Assembly: GCA_024336345.1 (NCBI GenBank)
Contig: JANFOG010000017.1
Coordinates: 1-64,000 of the forward strand
DNA: 64,000 bases
Source: Mariannaea sp. PMI_226
Taxonomy: Eukaryota; Ascomycota; Sordariomycetes; Hypocreales; Nectriaceae
Direction: 5' to 3'
Part shown: positions 54,560 through 64,000 of the stretch, in pieces
Layout of the letters: every line of letters begins with the position of its first letter
Numbering within the stretch: position 1 is the first letter of the stretch
The notes under the pieces: model-generated
What the model was told of the DNA's origin: nothing
The model's input: the letters and a program-made list of their open reading frames with translations, nothing else
Database searches by the model: none
Position numbers and translations under genes: made by a program

Positions 54560-55080
54560 CCCTAATCCACCACCATGCCTGAATGTTTTCAACCAATTGT
54601 CAACGTTGAAGCCATCAACGTGAAGCCGACGTTGAGTTGACTGAATTGATGCACGTGATTTCAATTTCAATAATATTGAAGGAGCTGAGGTTGAGGTGGA
54701 ATTGATGACCACCCTGTCTGTCTCTGCCGTCACCTTGCGTTTCTTGGCTGGGGGGTAGGTTTTCATTGGCCAGGAATGCAGTGATATCTCCAAGGCGACT
54801 TTGCGTCACTTCCCGACTGGTCTCTTGCCTCTCAGAAATCGTGATATGTGTTCCTTGCGCAAATGATTGACGATGACGGTCATCCCACCAGAGTAATTGT
54901 ATTTCTTCGCTCTTATTCTTGTCGAAGCAGGGCTGGCAATGCCACCATTTCGTTCCGTTGGAATCGACCCAAGCTGCCGGGATACTTTGCCTTCTTCTCT
55001 TCGGCAATACTGCCAAATAGGAGATCTTTTTTGTCGCAAGACACCAGAGCAGGGGGTGCGCACGACTCAATTCAATCCAC
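54560..55080 (-). pseudogene. hAT relic 3, N-terminal BED-finger fragment
   Basis: IPAAWVDSNGTKWWHCQPCF in one frame, then VNHLRKEHISRFL in another, together form a BED finger (C-x2-C, H-x4-H) broken by a frameshift. No transposase core follows. Flanked on both sides by GTTGAC/GTCAAC-rich sequence (54590-54650 and 55087-55185), which looks like hAT subterminal repeats. Confidence 0.65.
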
Positions 55081-55257
55081 TAAATGCCTCAAGTACGTTG
55101 AGTTGACCTAGTCAACGATGTTTTCCCGTAGAGTTGATCAATTGTGGGTCAAATTGAGTTGAATGTTCACCAGTTGACGTCTTACGCACAACCAGTGTAC
55201 TTCTATTCTGCCTCCTCACTTCGGGCATTTCGTCCTCTAGTTTCCTATCCACATCAT

Positions 55258-57520
55258 TCAATTCCTTTCATGATTAGTACTCTCCTGAACACTACCCTCA
55301 TCAACAGCACTCTCCTCGACGGGAAGAAGCAAAACGTCCAGGTCGTCGATCACTCCGGCCCGTAACCACGATCGAAGCACTTCGCTCATCCCTATAATAT
55401 CGGCATCGAGCCGACTTCGCAGTGCTGTCACCATTCGTCCTGCCACTGCAAACAATCTTTCACATTCTGCTAACATTGGCTGAATCGTAAGGAAATCCAG
55501 CGCCATTCGCGATAGGCGCGGATATCGTCGTCTGCGCTCATGCCAATACGCTATTGGGTCTCTGACATCGCCGTCACCGTCCTCCCTTGTCGGCTGCCAT
55601 AGTTCCAATTCTTCCACAACCTCATCAACATGGTCGGACGATGAAACCTCCTCTTTCACCGTTCTGCATCCAGAGACTGGTCGAGTGCGTTCACAGTACG
55701 CCTGAAAAGGATTGTAGTACTTCCGCTGTCGCTCAGCAATCGGCTCATGGACCACGGGGCTTCGTGCTACCTGCAGGTGACGATATTCCATCTCCCACAC
55801 TTCTCGAACCATTTGCTCCGCCTTCGTCACCCATTTCGTGTTGTCCTTCCACTCGTTTTCGAAATATCCCCATCGGAATGCCGGGTGCAGGGCCAAAGCC
55901 GTATCCATATAATAGATCGGCGTCTCGTCCAACGCACAGTAGTACTTATTCAGCTTCTCCCATCCCAATGATTCTCAAGTGCTCCGGATCGGGTATTCCA
56001 GCAAGAAGTTTCTTATACTCCCTCGAGGACTTCCAAACGGGAACTCGAAACCTTGGATGACTTCCCACACATTCCCGTAGGAGTCAACCCATCCACGCTT
56101 CCGCTTACGCAGCTTACCGTCGCCTTCTAAAGCCTTCACGGCATCCTCGTAGAATCTCAGAAGCGTAGCTAGGTGCTCGAGGACAGCCTAATCATGGGCT
56201 GTTAGCTGGTTTTCCTCCAAGCAAATCCGGGGCTCCTTGGTTGACTTCCGGACATTGCCTGTCCTTGTTGACCTATTTTCCTGCTCCCATTGTTGACGAT
56301 GCTTCAATCTAAGCTGTTCGAGATAGGGCCGTAAAGTGATGGCCGCCTGATCATATACAATTGAGAGAGCCATCGGGTGTCGGTATCAATGACCAAATCG
56401 ACGGGTTTGCTGGCTCTGACTCTAAGATCCGAAGCCATGGCGAATTCGAAACGCTAGATCCTCCGCAGCAGATCAGTAAGCTGATCAGACCTTCTAACAT
56501 CAACCACTAGATTATGCAACTTTCCAACAGGTCCTTTGCGCCGCCAAAGCGGGTGCTCTGCCTCGGACAAGGCTGCTGCACCTGATGACTACTCCTCGAA
56601 CGCCTCAACGTTGTGGCCAAAAGCGGCGTCTTGGCAGAGAGGTTGAGAGTATGGCCAAAACAGCGGCAGCGCCTCGTTGATCCCACAAAGCCAAGCTCGC
56701 CACCAATTACTTCCATGGCCCTATCGTTGCTCTCTGAGTTATCCAGCTGAAGTGCCCAATTCTATCCCGGATTCCATAGGCATCCAGAAGGTCAAGTATT
56801 TCAGCCGCAATGTTGAGCCCAAAATGGCGCGTTCGTAATTCAGGGACGCCAAGCACCAGCTTGCGTGGCTGTCTGTTCTCGTCCCGAAAGAAACAAGCAA
56901 TCCCATACAAACTATGTCTGTTCCCTGACTTCCACCCGTCAAAAGAGACATGAATCAGGCCGGATGACTGCCGCAAAACCTCCGCAACCGTATTCTTATA
57001 TGTTGTGTAGGCCGAAAGCACTTTATTGCGAATAGTCGACCGGTGATGTTGGCATCAGTGATTTTCACAAGAGGATTGAGATCTTCGAATGTTCCGCGCA
57101 GTCTTTCTTGTTCACAGACACTAAAAGAGTGGTTCTCCTCGATGATCCATTCGAGTAGAAGGCGTGGAAAGTGCTTTCGGTCGAAGCCTTGGACAAGGCA
57201 ATTAGCGATGCTTGCTACCGTGGGGTTCCCGTATCGAGCTTCATCACATCAGCAATGGACGTCTGATTCTTGGTCATCACCTTCTCTGCTTTCTTCTGAG
57301 CCGATGGTTTCGTCGCTTCACCGGGAGCGCATATTTCGTGGACCTTGAACAGATGTACATTTGTGTTCTGAATACCTTTCTCTGCAAAGCTCCTAGGTCG
57401 TGGGCTCTTGATTCGAATGCAGCGTTTGCAGACCCATCGGCGGCTGCCATCAGAATTCTGTCCATCGTAAGCAAAATCCCATACCCAAGACGATGAATCA
57501 CGAACACGCTGCGAGCACAC
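55258..57520 (-). pseudogene. hAT transposase relic 4 (most complete)
   Basis: From about 57500: SSWVWDFAYDGQ and RRWVCKRCIRI, with NTNVHLFKVHE completing a BED finger; then GLIHVSFDGWKSGNRHSLYG, LGVPELRTRHFGLNIAAEIL, RCRCFGHTLNLSAKT and YLEQLRLKHRQQWEQE. A 236-aa C-terminal open frame (55258-55968) holds YYMDTALALHPAFRWGYFE, RYPRLSRMALDFLTIQPM and the hATC core ECERLFAVAGRMVTALRSRL. At least three frame breaks precede this last frame, so the transposase is dead. Alignment with relic 2 would be straightforward. Confidence 0.85.
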
Positions 57521-58924
57521 GTGGTCAGGAAAACAATGCCAGAGGTAGTGGTGTTCGGGATCAGGATGTGGTGTTGCTGACCGCTAACTGGGTGCGGGCG
57601 TGGCTAGTAGGGTTGACACGGCTGTCGTTCGGCGGAAGGGCGTCTCAGTTTCATTATTGTTGAAAGCTGAGGCAGATTCCATTTCCTCTGCGCCACAACA
57701 TAGCTGGCCTTGATCTGATGAGACTCGTCGCGTCGCGTGTCGTGTCTGTAAGTTTAGAGATCACTGCCTTAAGCTGCATTTGTCTTGACTAGATTTGGCT
57801 TAGTTTGGGTGGGATCAGGTTAGAAATGCAGCACCCGTGTCAGTGTCATGTCGTCATGAGATTCACAATAGCCTCTTACCCTAAATTAACGACGTCAACT
57901 ATTTAATCAACGAAACAACAAAATGGGTTGATGTATTATGTAATGGAGCGCGATTTCGATTAAGTTGAATTGACGGCTCTAGTCAATTTAGTCAACCCGG
58001 TTGAATAACCTTGAGTGGTTGGCACCCTGGCACCAGAACGTGGTGAAGACGATGATGCAAGCGACCTGGTGGCCGCTGTATCACTAATAACGTCAGAGTC
58101 ATCCAGATGGCTGGTGCTGCCAATAGCACTAGCTGCCTCGGAGTGATCCAAGATGGAAGACATGATTCAGTAGAAACGGCACGTAAAAAATAAGTGTTGA
58201 TCATGGGAGTTTGGCTGAGCGGAATTGTTGCAATAGACCAGCTTGCTTGTGGCACTTTGGTGTCTCGACTTCAATAGTAATCGACATGGAGATTCTGTGG
58301 TAGACAATGCTGTCTCTTCACTCCGGGCACTTGAGAATGGATGGCTACAAATACCTAGGCGAGGCTAAGCAGCACGGCACGAAATAAACCAACCGCTTCC
58401 AATCGTTTGAATCTGGCCACCCATGCTCCTAAACTAGCTAATTTAGAAAACTTAGTATTTTGGTTCGGCACAGGTTCCAAATCGTCCCTCCCCTCCTCTG
58501 GAGAGGGAACGTTAAACGCGCCATAACTTGGATGCCCCCTTTGCTAGCCAAAAATTGACCTATGGGGGGGGGGGGGGGTGGGGACATCATCCCCTTCAGC
58601 GTCAGCGTCACGCGAAACCTTGGATTGTCACGCCAGCTAGGTATCAGATTACAATTGATTCTGGACTTCGCCTGCTGTTCATTTTGCGCACCTAAGCCGA
58701 GTGGTGGAGCGGTGAGTTGAGCATCCCCACGGTGGTCCGTCCGTTCAGGGCTCTATAGCGGCTGGGACGGACGTCCATGAGTGGACTCCTCGCTTCAATA
58801 AAAACGATATTGGATGGGAAGGGGAGAGTAGAACACAGTGCTTAAGAGATAATAGCTTTCAGACGAACTAAATTTGACTTAATCTGCGCTTTGTTGGAAG
58901 AATTAAGGGTACTGTACCCCCCAC
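57521..58924. other. hAT 5' flank and intergenic sequence
   Basis: 57885-58020 is rich in GTCAAC/GTTGAC words (for example CGACGTCAACTATTTAATCAAC), matching the flanks of relic 3 and likely hAT end sequence. A minus-strand frame from 58163 (MSSILDHSEAASAIGSTSHL) runs into these repeats and stops. A G-run lies at about 58566-58577. No intact gene. Confidence 0.45.
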
Positions 58925-59090
58925 TCGACTTCAAGACCTAATGTCATGACACAAACTCCAAAGAAGTCCTAGACGGTGGTGACCTCGTAGGACTGGGGCT
59001 CATATTAAAAAATAAAATAGGGCCATCACATTCATAAAAAAAAAAAAAAAGAAAAAGAAACGAGTAACGAATAGCAATCAATACAATAAC
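58925..59090 (+). repeat. Repeat family R6, copy 2
   Basis: ATGTCATGACACAAACTCCA, AAGTCCTAGACGGTGGTGAC and AGCAATCAATAC match the copy at 37556-37690. An A-run splits the copy. It lies within 200 bp of the lipase-like gene. Confidence 0.6.
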
Positions 59091-59271
59091 GTATAGACTT
59101 TTTTCATAAAATGCACCCAGCATTCCCTGTGTAATACAACAACAACCAGGCTTGAATTTCCAAGGCAATAACTAGCCAGAACAACCCGGCTCTTCCCTGC
59201 CGCGATCTTGATATAAAAAGCCAGGGAGCCAATTCTCCTTTTTCTACCTCAGGGATGCCGTTACTTCTGCT

Positions 59272-60706
59272 ATGAACTACGCCGGTGGTAGCGCCAAGGC
59301 AGACCACCTCTGCGTCCTAGTTCACGGTGTAAGTCCCTGCTTACCACTTGTGTGCATGCCCGGATAATATCATTGGTCCTAACCATGAAAACAGCTCGGT
59401 GGTAAGCCAGCACACGTGAAGAATATCGCGAGGAGCTTACGAGCAAAATACCCACCCGAACAGATTTACCTACTATTTGCAAAGGAAAATAGAGGAAGTT
59501 TGTCGTATGACGGGATAGAGCGCGGAGGCGAGCGAGTGTGTTTTGAGATAGAAGAGGAGCTGAAGGCTATCGAAAATAGAGGCGGTAAGATTAAGAAGTT
59601 GAGCATGGTCGGATACTCGCTCGGAGGACTGGTGTTGCGATATGCCATTGGCTTGTTGTTCGCAAGAGGTACTTTGGATAAAATTGAATGCATGGTCGGG
59701 ATATACATACCAAGCTGCTACCCTCAATTTGTAGAGCTAACCGTGCCCTATCTAGAACTTCGCAACGTTTGCGACTCCGCACCTCGGTGTACGAAGCCCT
59801 ACCAAAGGTTGCTTTGATCACGTTTGGAACGTCCTCGGCGCAAGGACCCTTTCCATAACTGGACAGCAATTATTTATCATCGACATGTTCCGCGACACGG
59901 GACGGCCACTGCTCGCTATCCTAGCCGACCCTGAGTCTATCTTCATTCTGGGCTTACAAAAGTTCAAGCGCCGTTCGATCTATTCGAATATCATCAACGA
60001 TATATATGCTGCATATTACACGACTAGCATCAATAGTACGGACCCCTACATAGATCTAAATGAGTTGAAGGTGAACTATATCGAGGGGTTCCAGGAGGTG
60101 ATTTTGGACCCTGATCAGCCATTCACTCCGGGCTCCAAAATGAAAGACCGCGCTTCTTTCTTCTCGATTAATAACAAATCGATTGTGAAGGGACTAAAGA
60201 AGGCCTTCTTCATTATGATTTGGCCTATCTATTTTTCCATTGGCATCATCGCGTTTCTCACCAACTCGGCTGTTCAGACGATCCGTAGCTCCTGCCGTAT
60301 CAAGGTCTACGAAAGAGGAAAGGCTGGATTTGCAATCGAGCAGTATCGCATGCCAATTTGGCCAATGGTGAGCTACGAAGTAGAGCATGTCTCCAAGGGA
60401 TTCTGCAATGCTCAGAAACAAGAGGGTATCGCCGCCTTGCCCGTAAATAGGAATAGAAACACGAAGATGCAGTTAATGACGGAAGGGCGTAGACTACTTA
60501 TTCCGTCGGAGAGAGAATTACCGCTGGCGCCTCATCAGTTTGAAATGATTGACTCACTCAATTCATTAAAATGGAGAAAGTATCCCGTCTGGATAAAAAA
60601 GGTCAGCCATACTCACGCTGCCATCATTGTTTCCACGGATAAGCCAAGTTTCAGCGAGGGTCATGTAGTTGTCGACCACTTCGCTGGTAGAGAATTTATA
60701 ATTTAA
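59272..60706 (+). CDS. DUF676 (putative serine esterase/lipase) alpha/beta hydrolase
   Basis: Model join(59272..59328,59395..59694,59756..60706), 435 aa, two phase-0 introns of 66 and 61 bp. Splicing rebuilds family motifs exactly: CVLVHG|LGGKPAHVKNIA across intron 1, and ECM|NFATFATPHLGVRSPTKG across intron 2. The nucleophile elbow is GYSLGGLVLRYAIG, with the serine near residue 94. After it come HVWNVLGARTLSITGQQLF and IDMFRDTGRPLLAILADP, typical of fungal ROG1-like DUF676 proteins. A hydrophobic segment (FIMIWPIYFSIGIIAFLTN, about residue 250) suggests membrane attachment. It ends with HVVVDHFAGREF, the usual C-terminal pattern. The family comprises lipid hydrolases such as yeast Rog1. Donor 2 (GTCGGG) is weak; otherwise the gene is intact. 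Confidence 0.88.
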
Positions 60707-60764
60707 TGTCACAGGGAGATGGTCAACCTCAGAGGCATACAAGGTCTTGTTTTTCTAGGTATTG

Positions 60765-60865
60765 TGTTGGGGTCACGTGACCTTCCTGTTTAGGAAATCG
60801 GGTGGAGGATTTTGATTGGTCGGGACAGATACGTACCTCTGGAGGTGGACATAAAAACCCGGACG
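60765..60865 (+). promoter_or_regulatory. Promoter-like block with a perfect CACGTG palindrome
   Basis: GGTCACGTGACC is a 12-base perfect palindrome containing a bHLH-type E-box. It is followed about 45 bases later by an ATTGG (CCAAT) box and then ACATAAAAACC (TATA-like). The spacing resembles a fungal core promoter facing right, but no convincing ORF follows. It could equally be the 3' flank of the lipase gene. Confidence 0.3.
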
Positions 60866-61164
60866 TCCGCATCTTTTGATAGACATCAACTTCGGCATCA
60901 TCAATTCACGTCATTTTTGGGCCAATCGGGTTCAGTCTTTTTGTAGAGCATTTGATCAGATGCTTCTGATCATGATGTCTTTTTCAGATTTGTGATATCT
61001 ATTTCTGTTATTTATTTACGAATTTTCCAGCCGTAAGGGCTTGGACGCCTATCATTCTTGGACCACAGCAGCTCCGTTTTTGGGCTGGTTGTGTTGTTTT
61101 GTTGTGTTGTTTTCAGCCATTTCCTCGCCCAAACAAAGTATAGAACATGTCCTACGATGGGCTA
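60866..61164. other. Intergenic stretch
   Basis: Contains a short hairpin TGATCAGATGCTTCTGATCA at about 60953. A short open frame beginning near 61041 has no motif. Confidence 0.35.
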
Positions 61165-61360
61165 TGTATGCCTCTATAAATAGGGTTGTCTATAAGTGCT
61201 TGAGATCTAAATGGTCTCTCTGATACAGTTGCTATGGGTCATGTTTCACTCATAGATAGGTCACAGCTGACTACATGGGAGGGGTCCTCAACGCTCTGAC
61301 TCCTATAGGTCCGTACAGCAGGCTCGAGTTGACAGTTTTCAACACGGAGGGTCGCTGGGC
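61165..61360 (+). repeat. Repeat family R3, copy 3
   Basis: GGTCTCTCTGATACAGTTGC, CATGTTTCACT, ATAGGTCACAGCTGA and GCAGGCTCGAGTTGACAG, closely matching 10735-10925. Confidence 0.65.
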
Positions 61361-61514
61361 GTGGTGATGAATGTCTAAGCAATGTACTGTAATTATGCCG
61401 CAGAACTAGTTGATGAATCAATCCAGCTACTCCGTCTAGCAACTTCCCTTTCCTACCTTTCGATTTTCATCTTTAGCTCAGCGTTGGAAAATGACCTCTG
61501 CTTTGCTTTATGCT

Positions 61515-61650
61515 ACAGTCAAGTGCAACTTCAAGGTCAGCATTATAATAGAAAAATGGACAGATCTGTCTGATTTGGAGGTATATAGAGTTTATCCAGT
61601 TTCTATCCACTCAAAGACTGACGCTGAGCCCGTACTTGGCTGTACTGTAT
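61515..61650 (+). repeat. Repeat family R2 (MITE-like), copy
   Basis: Left end eroded (GTCAAGTGCAACTTCAAGG, then TCAGCATTATAATAG). Right end good: AAGACTGACGCTGAGCCCGT followed by CTGTACTGTA. Confidence 0.7.
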
Positions 61651-62218
61651 GATGAGGTCTATATTACACCGTCTATAAGCCGTGCGCCCAGGACTTATAG
61701 TTGCTACATTCTTATACTGCTGCGCAAAGGATCGGTTGTTTGTATATATTGCAAGAAAGGGGGCATATATTTATCTGAGCAAAAGGAAAAGAAACAGGTG
61801 CCTCCAGGAGGAAATACTCGACACATCCTCATCCTAGCTCTACGGTACGTTCCTTAGCCTTCTCCTCGATATTCTTCTCTTAGCTATCTGGTATGCGTCC
61901 ACTTTAAGTTCTTTCATCAGGGCCATAAGCCCTGGAAACCCAACGACATGACATTGGGACACACTTGACCATAGGATTTCGATACGTAGAGATAATATAG
62001 AAACATACAACACTCGATAGCGGCATCTTCATCCTGAACCCCATTGCTTGCAGATGGACCAATGGCAAGCATGATAGCAACTTCGAATTGATGCCCCCTT
62101 CCTCAATCTCGGTATTTTTTACTACAGCTGAGCCGCAGCTGCTTTTTCTTTCCTTCCAATTCGCAAGATACCGCTATCATATCCCATATACAAATACATA
62201 GATAGAGAGAGACCGCTC
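61651..62218. other. Intergenic stretch
   Basis: 3' flank of the minus-strand gene ending at 62219. No exon recognised. Confidence 0.35.
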
Positions 62219-63384
62219 TTACTCGTCCTTATAAAGATTTTGGATATTTTCCATGTCCTCATCACTTTTGCGAGTTAGAAAGCGTAGCTTAACTGCATGA
62301 AATCGAATTAAGGGAAATATTTCTCCAATACTAGAGTTAATCAGATGATTATAATAGTAGTATTGCAAGCGTAGCTCCTCTATGCGCTGTTTCAGGTCGG
62401 CAATAGAAGTTTGGACAGTACTTGCTAATGTTACGGTTTCCTTTTCTCCAAAGGATGGTTCGTTCAAGCTAGAGTAGTGGTAATAGGGATCAATTTCCAT
62501 GGGCATCTGGTTGTCAAAGGAATTTTGCTTGAGTATCAACGGGTGGGTATCAAAGCCATTAGACCTGGATATGCCAGATGTATTTCTTTTCCGTTGACTT
62601 GTGACGATATTGATTTCGAGATAGAATTTCTGTACAACTGAGTGCAGACCATTGGAATGAAATCGTAACTGGGGAACCAGGTGCATAAGTACTTTACTAA
62701 CTATGCTTCTATCTTGGGCAACTCGACGTCTCAATTTCCCGTTTTCTCGAGTAATTTCCACTGCTAGCTGTCTAGCTGCGATATAGTTGTCTCCCTCAAA
62801 ATGGTAGGGCTTTAGATTAGGAGGGCGTTTATTATCAAAGAGACCATAAATTTCATTGATGTTGGACGTTTGCATGAAGCTATGAGCATTACTAGGACAT
62901 GGGGAATATTTCTCCGTAAGAATCGCATCGAGGGCGCTATGGTTTGGGTTTACACCTCGACCCTGTGAACTAAGTCCAGAAGTAGTCTCTGGACGCCTGA
63001 GTCCATATTTATCGCCATCAATGAGTTGATGGAGGCGACAACTGTTAAGCCAGATTAACGCGAGGAGATGTGGTAGGATGTCTTCAACTAAAACTCTGTA
63101 ATAGTAACCTTCATTCTGAAGCCTTACGTTTTCTCGGTTGAGGGTAGTAATCCACTTATGATTATGGCTCTCCGTTTTCTCAGAATTGGCATGAGGCAAC
63201 ATGGCGTCAAAAGTTGTGGTGGTACCACCTTGGAGCCATATGTCATAATCGACCTCATGTGGTGAAGGTGGTCCCTCTGTTGGAAAATTAGAACTATTGG
63301 GGCTAAATGGACCTTCTGTAGGCATTTAATAGTAAAAGACTCTCCAAGATGTTTAGGAAACATCGACTCACCCGAAGGTGGCAT
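62219..63384 (-). CDS. Hypothetical protein with C-terminal coiled coil
   Basis: Model complement(join(62219..63315,63372..63384)), 369 aa. A 13-nt first exon (MPPS and one base) splices in phase 1 (donor GTGAGT, acceptor CCTACAG, 56 bp) to give MPPSEGPFSPNSS. The alternative is an unspliced start at 63325 (MPTEGPFSP). The N terminus is Pro/Ser-rich with a repeated EGPxSP motif. Helical segments include NRENVRLQNEGYYYRVLVED, and near the C terminus TVQTSIADLKQRIEELRLQY, then FPLIRFHAVKLRFLTRKSDE. No known family. The tiny first exon recalls the microexon gene at 45043. Confidence 0.6.
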
Positions 63385-63841
63385 GCCAGAATTTGTTGTA
63401 CATCTCGTTTTTGTAGGCGACACTAGCTTACTTTTAAATAAAGCGCTGCGTCAAAAGAAAGCCGATCAAAAAGAGCAAATGCTAGCTGAATAGTTGGCCT
63501 CAAAATACATCTTAGGTAGTTAAAAGCCAGCGCATATTGTAAGTGTCACACGCAGAACCCTCATGCAAGGCTGACACGAGCCCATATGAAGTATAGCTAT
63601 CCAAGCCTGCATGTAACCCCCGGCAACATCGTCAACTCTGACTTATATAGGTGAAATTCGCTTATGACACTGAGGCTATATATGGCTCATGCCCCGATAG
63701 ACTATCCGATCCAGTGAGATATATAGAGACTGCAGTAGGGCCGGTCATACAGAAAAAAAGACAAGACCTTCTATGCCTAAAGGTTGCCCCTATCCTAGGT
63801 GACAGTACGCATCTGGGAGAGCCCTAAAGGTACAGTCACGT
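63385..63841. other. Intergenic stretch at the right edge
   Basis: Upstream of the minus-strand gene. Additional upstream exons could lie here, but none was recognised. Confidence 0.3.
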
Positions 63842-63985
63842 ACAGTACAAGCTCAGCGTCAGCATTATAAACATAAAAACATCCCAAAAGCGAACAACAT
63901 TGCCTAATTTTGGAACTATTATTGAGTAACTTAGCTGGCCATCATCAAATTACTCAAACCGAAGTTGGAGGCATAGAAGTCTTGT
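63842..63985 (+). repeat. Repeat family R2 (MITE-like), copy with the best 5' end
   Basis: Starts TACAGTACAAGCTCAGCGTC and continues AGCATTATAAACATAAAAAC. The interior holds TCATCAAATTACTCAAACCG, and the 3' terminal repeat is eroded (GAAGTTGGAGGCATAG). Confidence 0.7.
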
Positions 63986-64000
63986 TTTTAGTTATAGGAG

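Noticed and set aside
1..64000. One biosynthetic gene cluster linking the A-T-R enzyme, tryptophanase, ferric reductase, MetE-like gene and lipase
   Set aside because: They are separated by many kilobases of repeats and unrelated orphans, with no regulator or transporter set; a shared pathway is not supported.

Overview
This window looks like an accessory, repeat-rich stretch of a filamentous ascomycete genome, most likely in or near the Eurotiales. The evidence is compact genes with 48-87 bp introns (GTNNGY donors, CTAAY/CTGAC branch sites), fungal families (A-T-R NRPS-like enzyme, FRE-type reductase, DUF676 lipase, 2EXR protein, fungal MetE-like protein), hAT/LINE/integrase relics, and no bacterial operons. 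No rRNA, tRNA or CRISPR was found. Species assignment is inference.

Layout. 0-10 kb holds an A-T-R carboxylate reductase of the NRPS-like type, a broken gene remnant, a DUF84-like NTP phosphatase homologue and a tryptophanase-family PLP lyase; all are on the minus strand. 10-19 kb holds relics and repeats: an AT-hook ORF with three in-frame TGA codons, a broken integrase, a chromodomain protein, a Q-rich protein, an approximately 800 bp imperfect palindrome built from a short minisatellite, and the tail of a Tad1-like LINE. 20-27 kb has a three-exon ferric reductase homologue, an unknown two-exon gene and a 67-70 bp minisatellite organised in two 520 bp higher-order copies. 27-45 kb has a damaged TM2-domain gene, several orphan genes, a MetE-like gene, a 2EXR gene and a long low-complexity protein with a possible MADS-like N terminus, among dispersed repeats. 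45-49 kb has a nine-exon gene assembled here from microexons (all eight introns in phase 2), a coiled-coil orphan, and a frameshifted fragment of the kinetochore gene NDC80. 50-58 kb is a graveyard of at least four hAT transposase relics, all on the minus strand. 59-64 kb has an intact three-exon DUF676 lipase-like gene and a coiled-coil orphan.

No single pathway is evident. The metabolic genes (A-T-R reductase, tryptophanase, DUF84, MetE-like, ferric reductase, lipase) are separated by repeats, so they are not asserted to form a cluster. At least seven short repeat families recur across the window. Two of them look like MITEs: one with the terminal core GCTCAGCGTCAG / CTGACGCTGAGC, and one of about 155 bp bearing CACGTGCGGAGC.

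Gene models were built by eye from reading frame continuity and splice signals. They are most secure for the A-T-R enzyme, tryptophanase, ferric reductase, MetE-like gene and lipase, where family motifs span the junctions.
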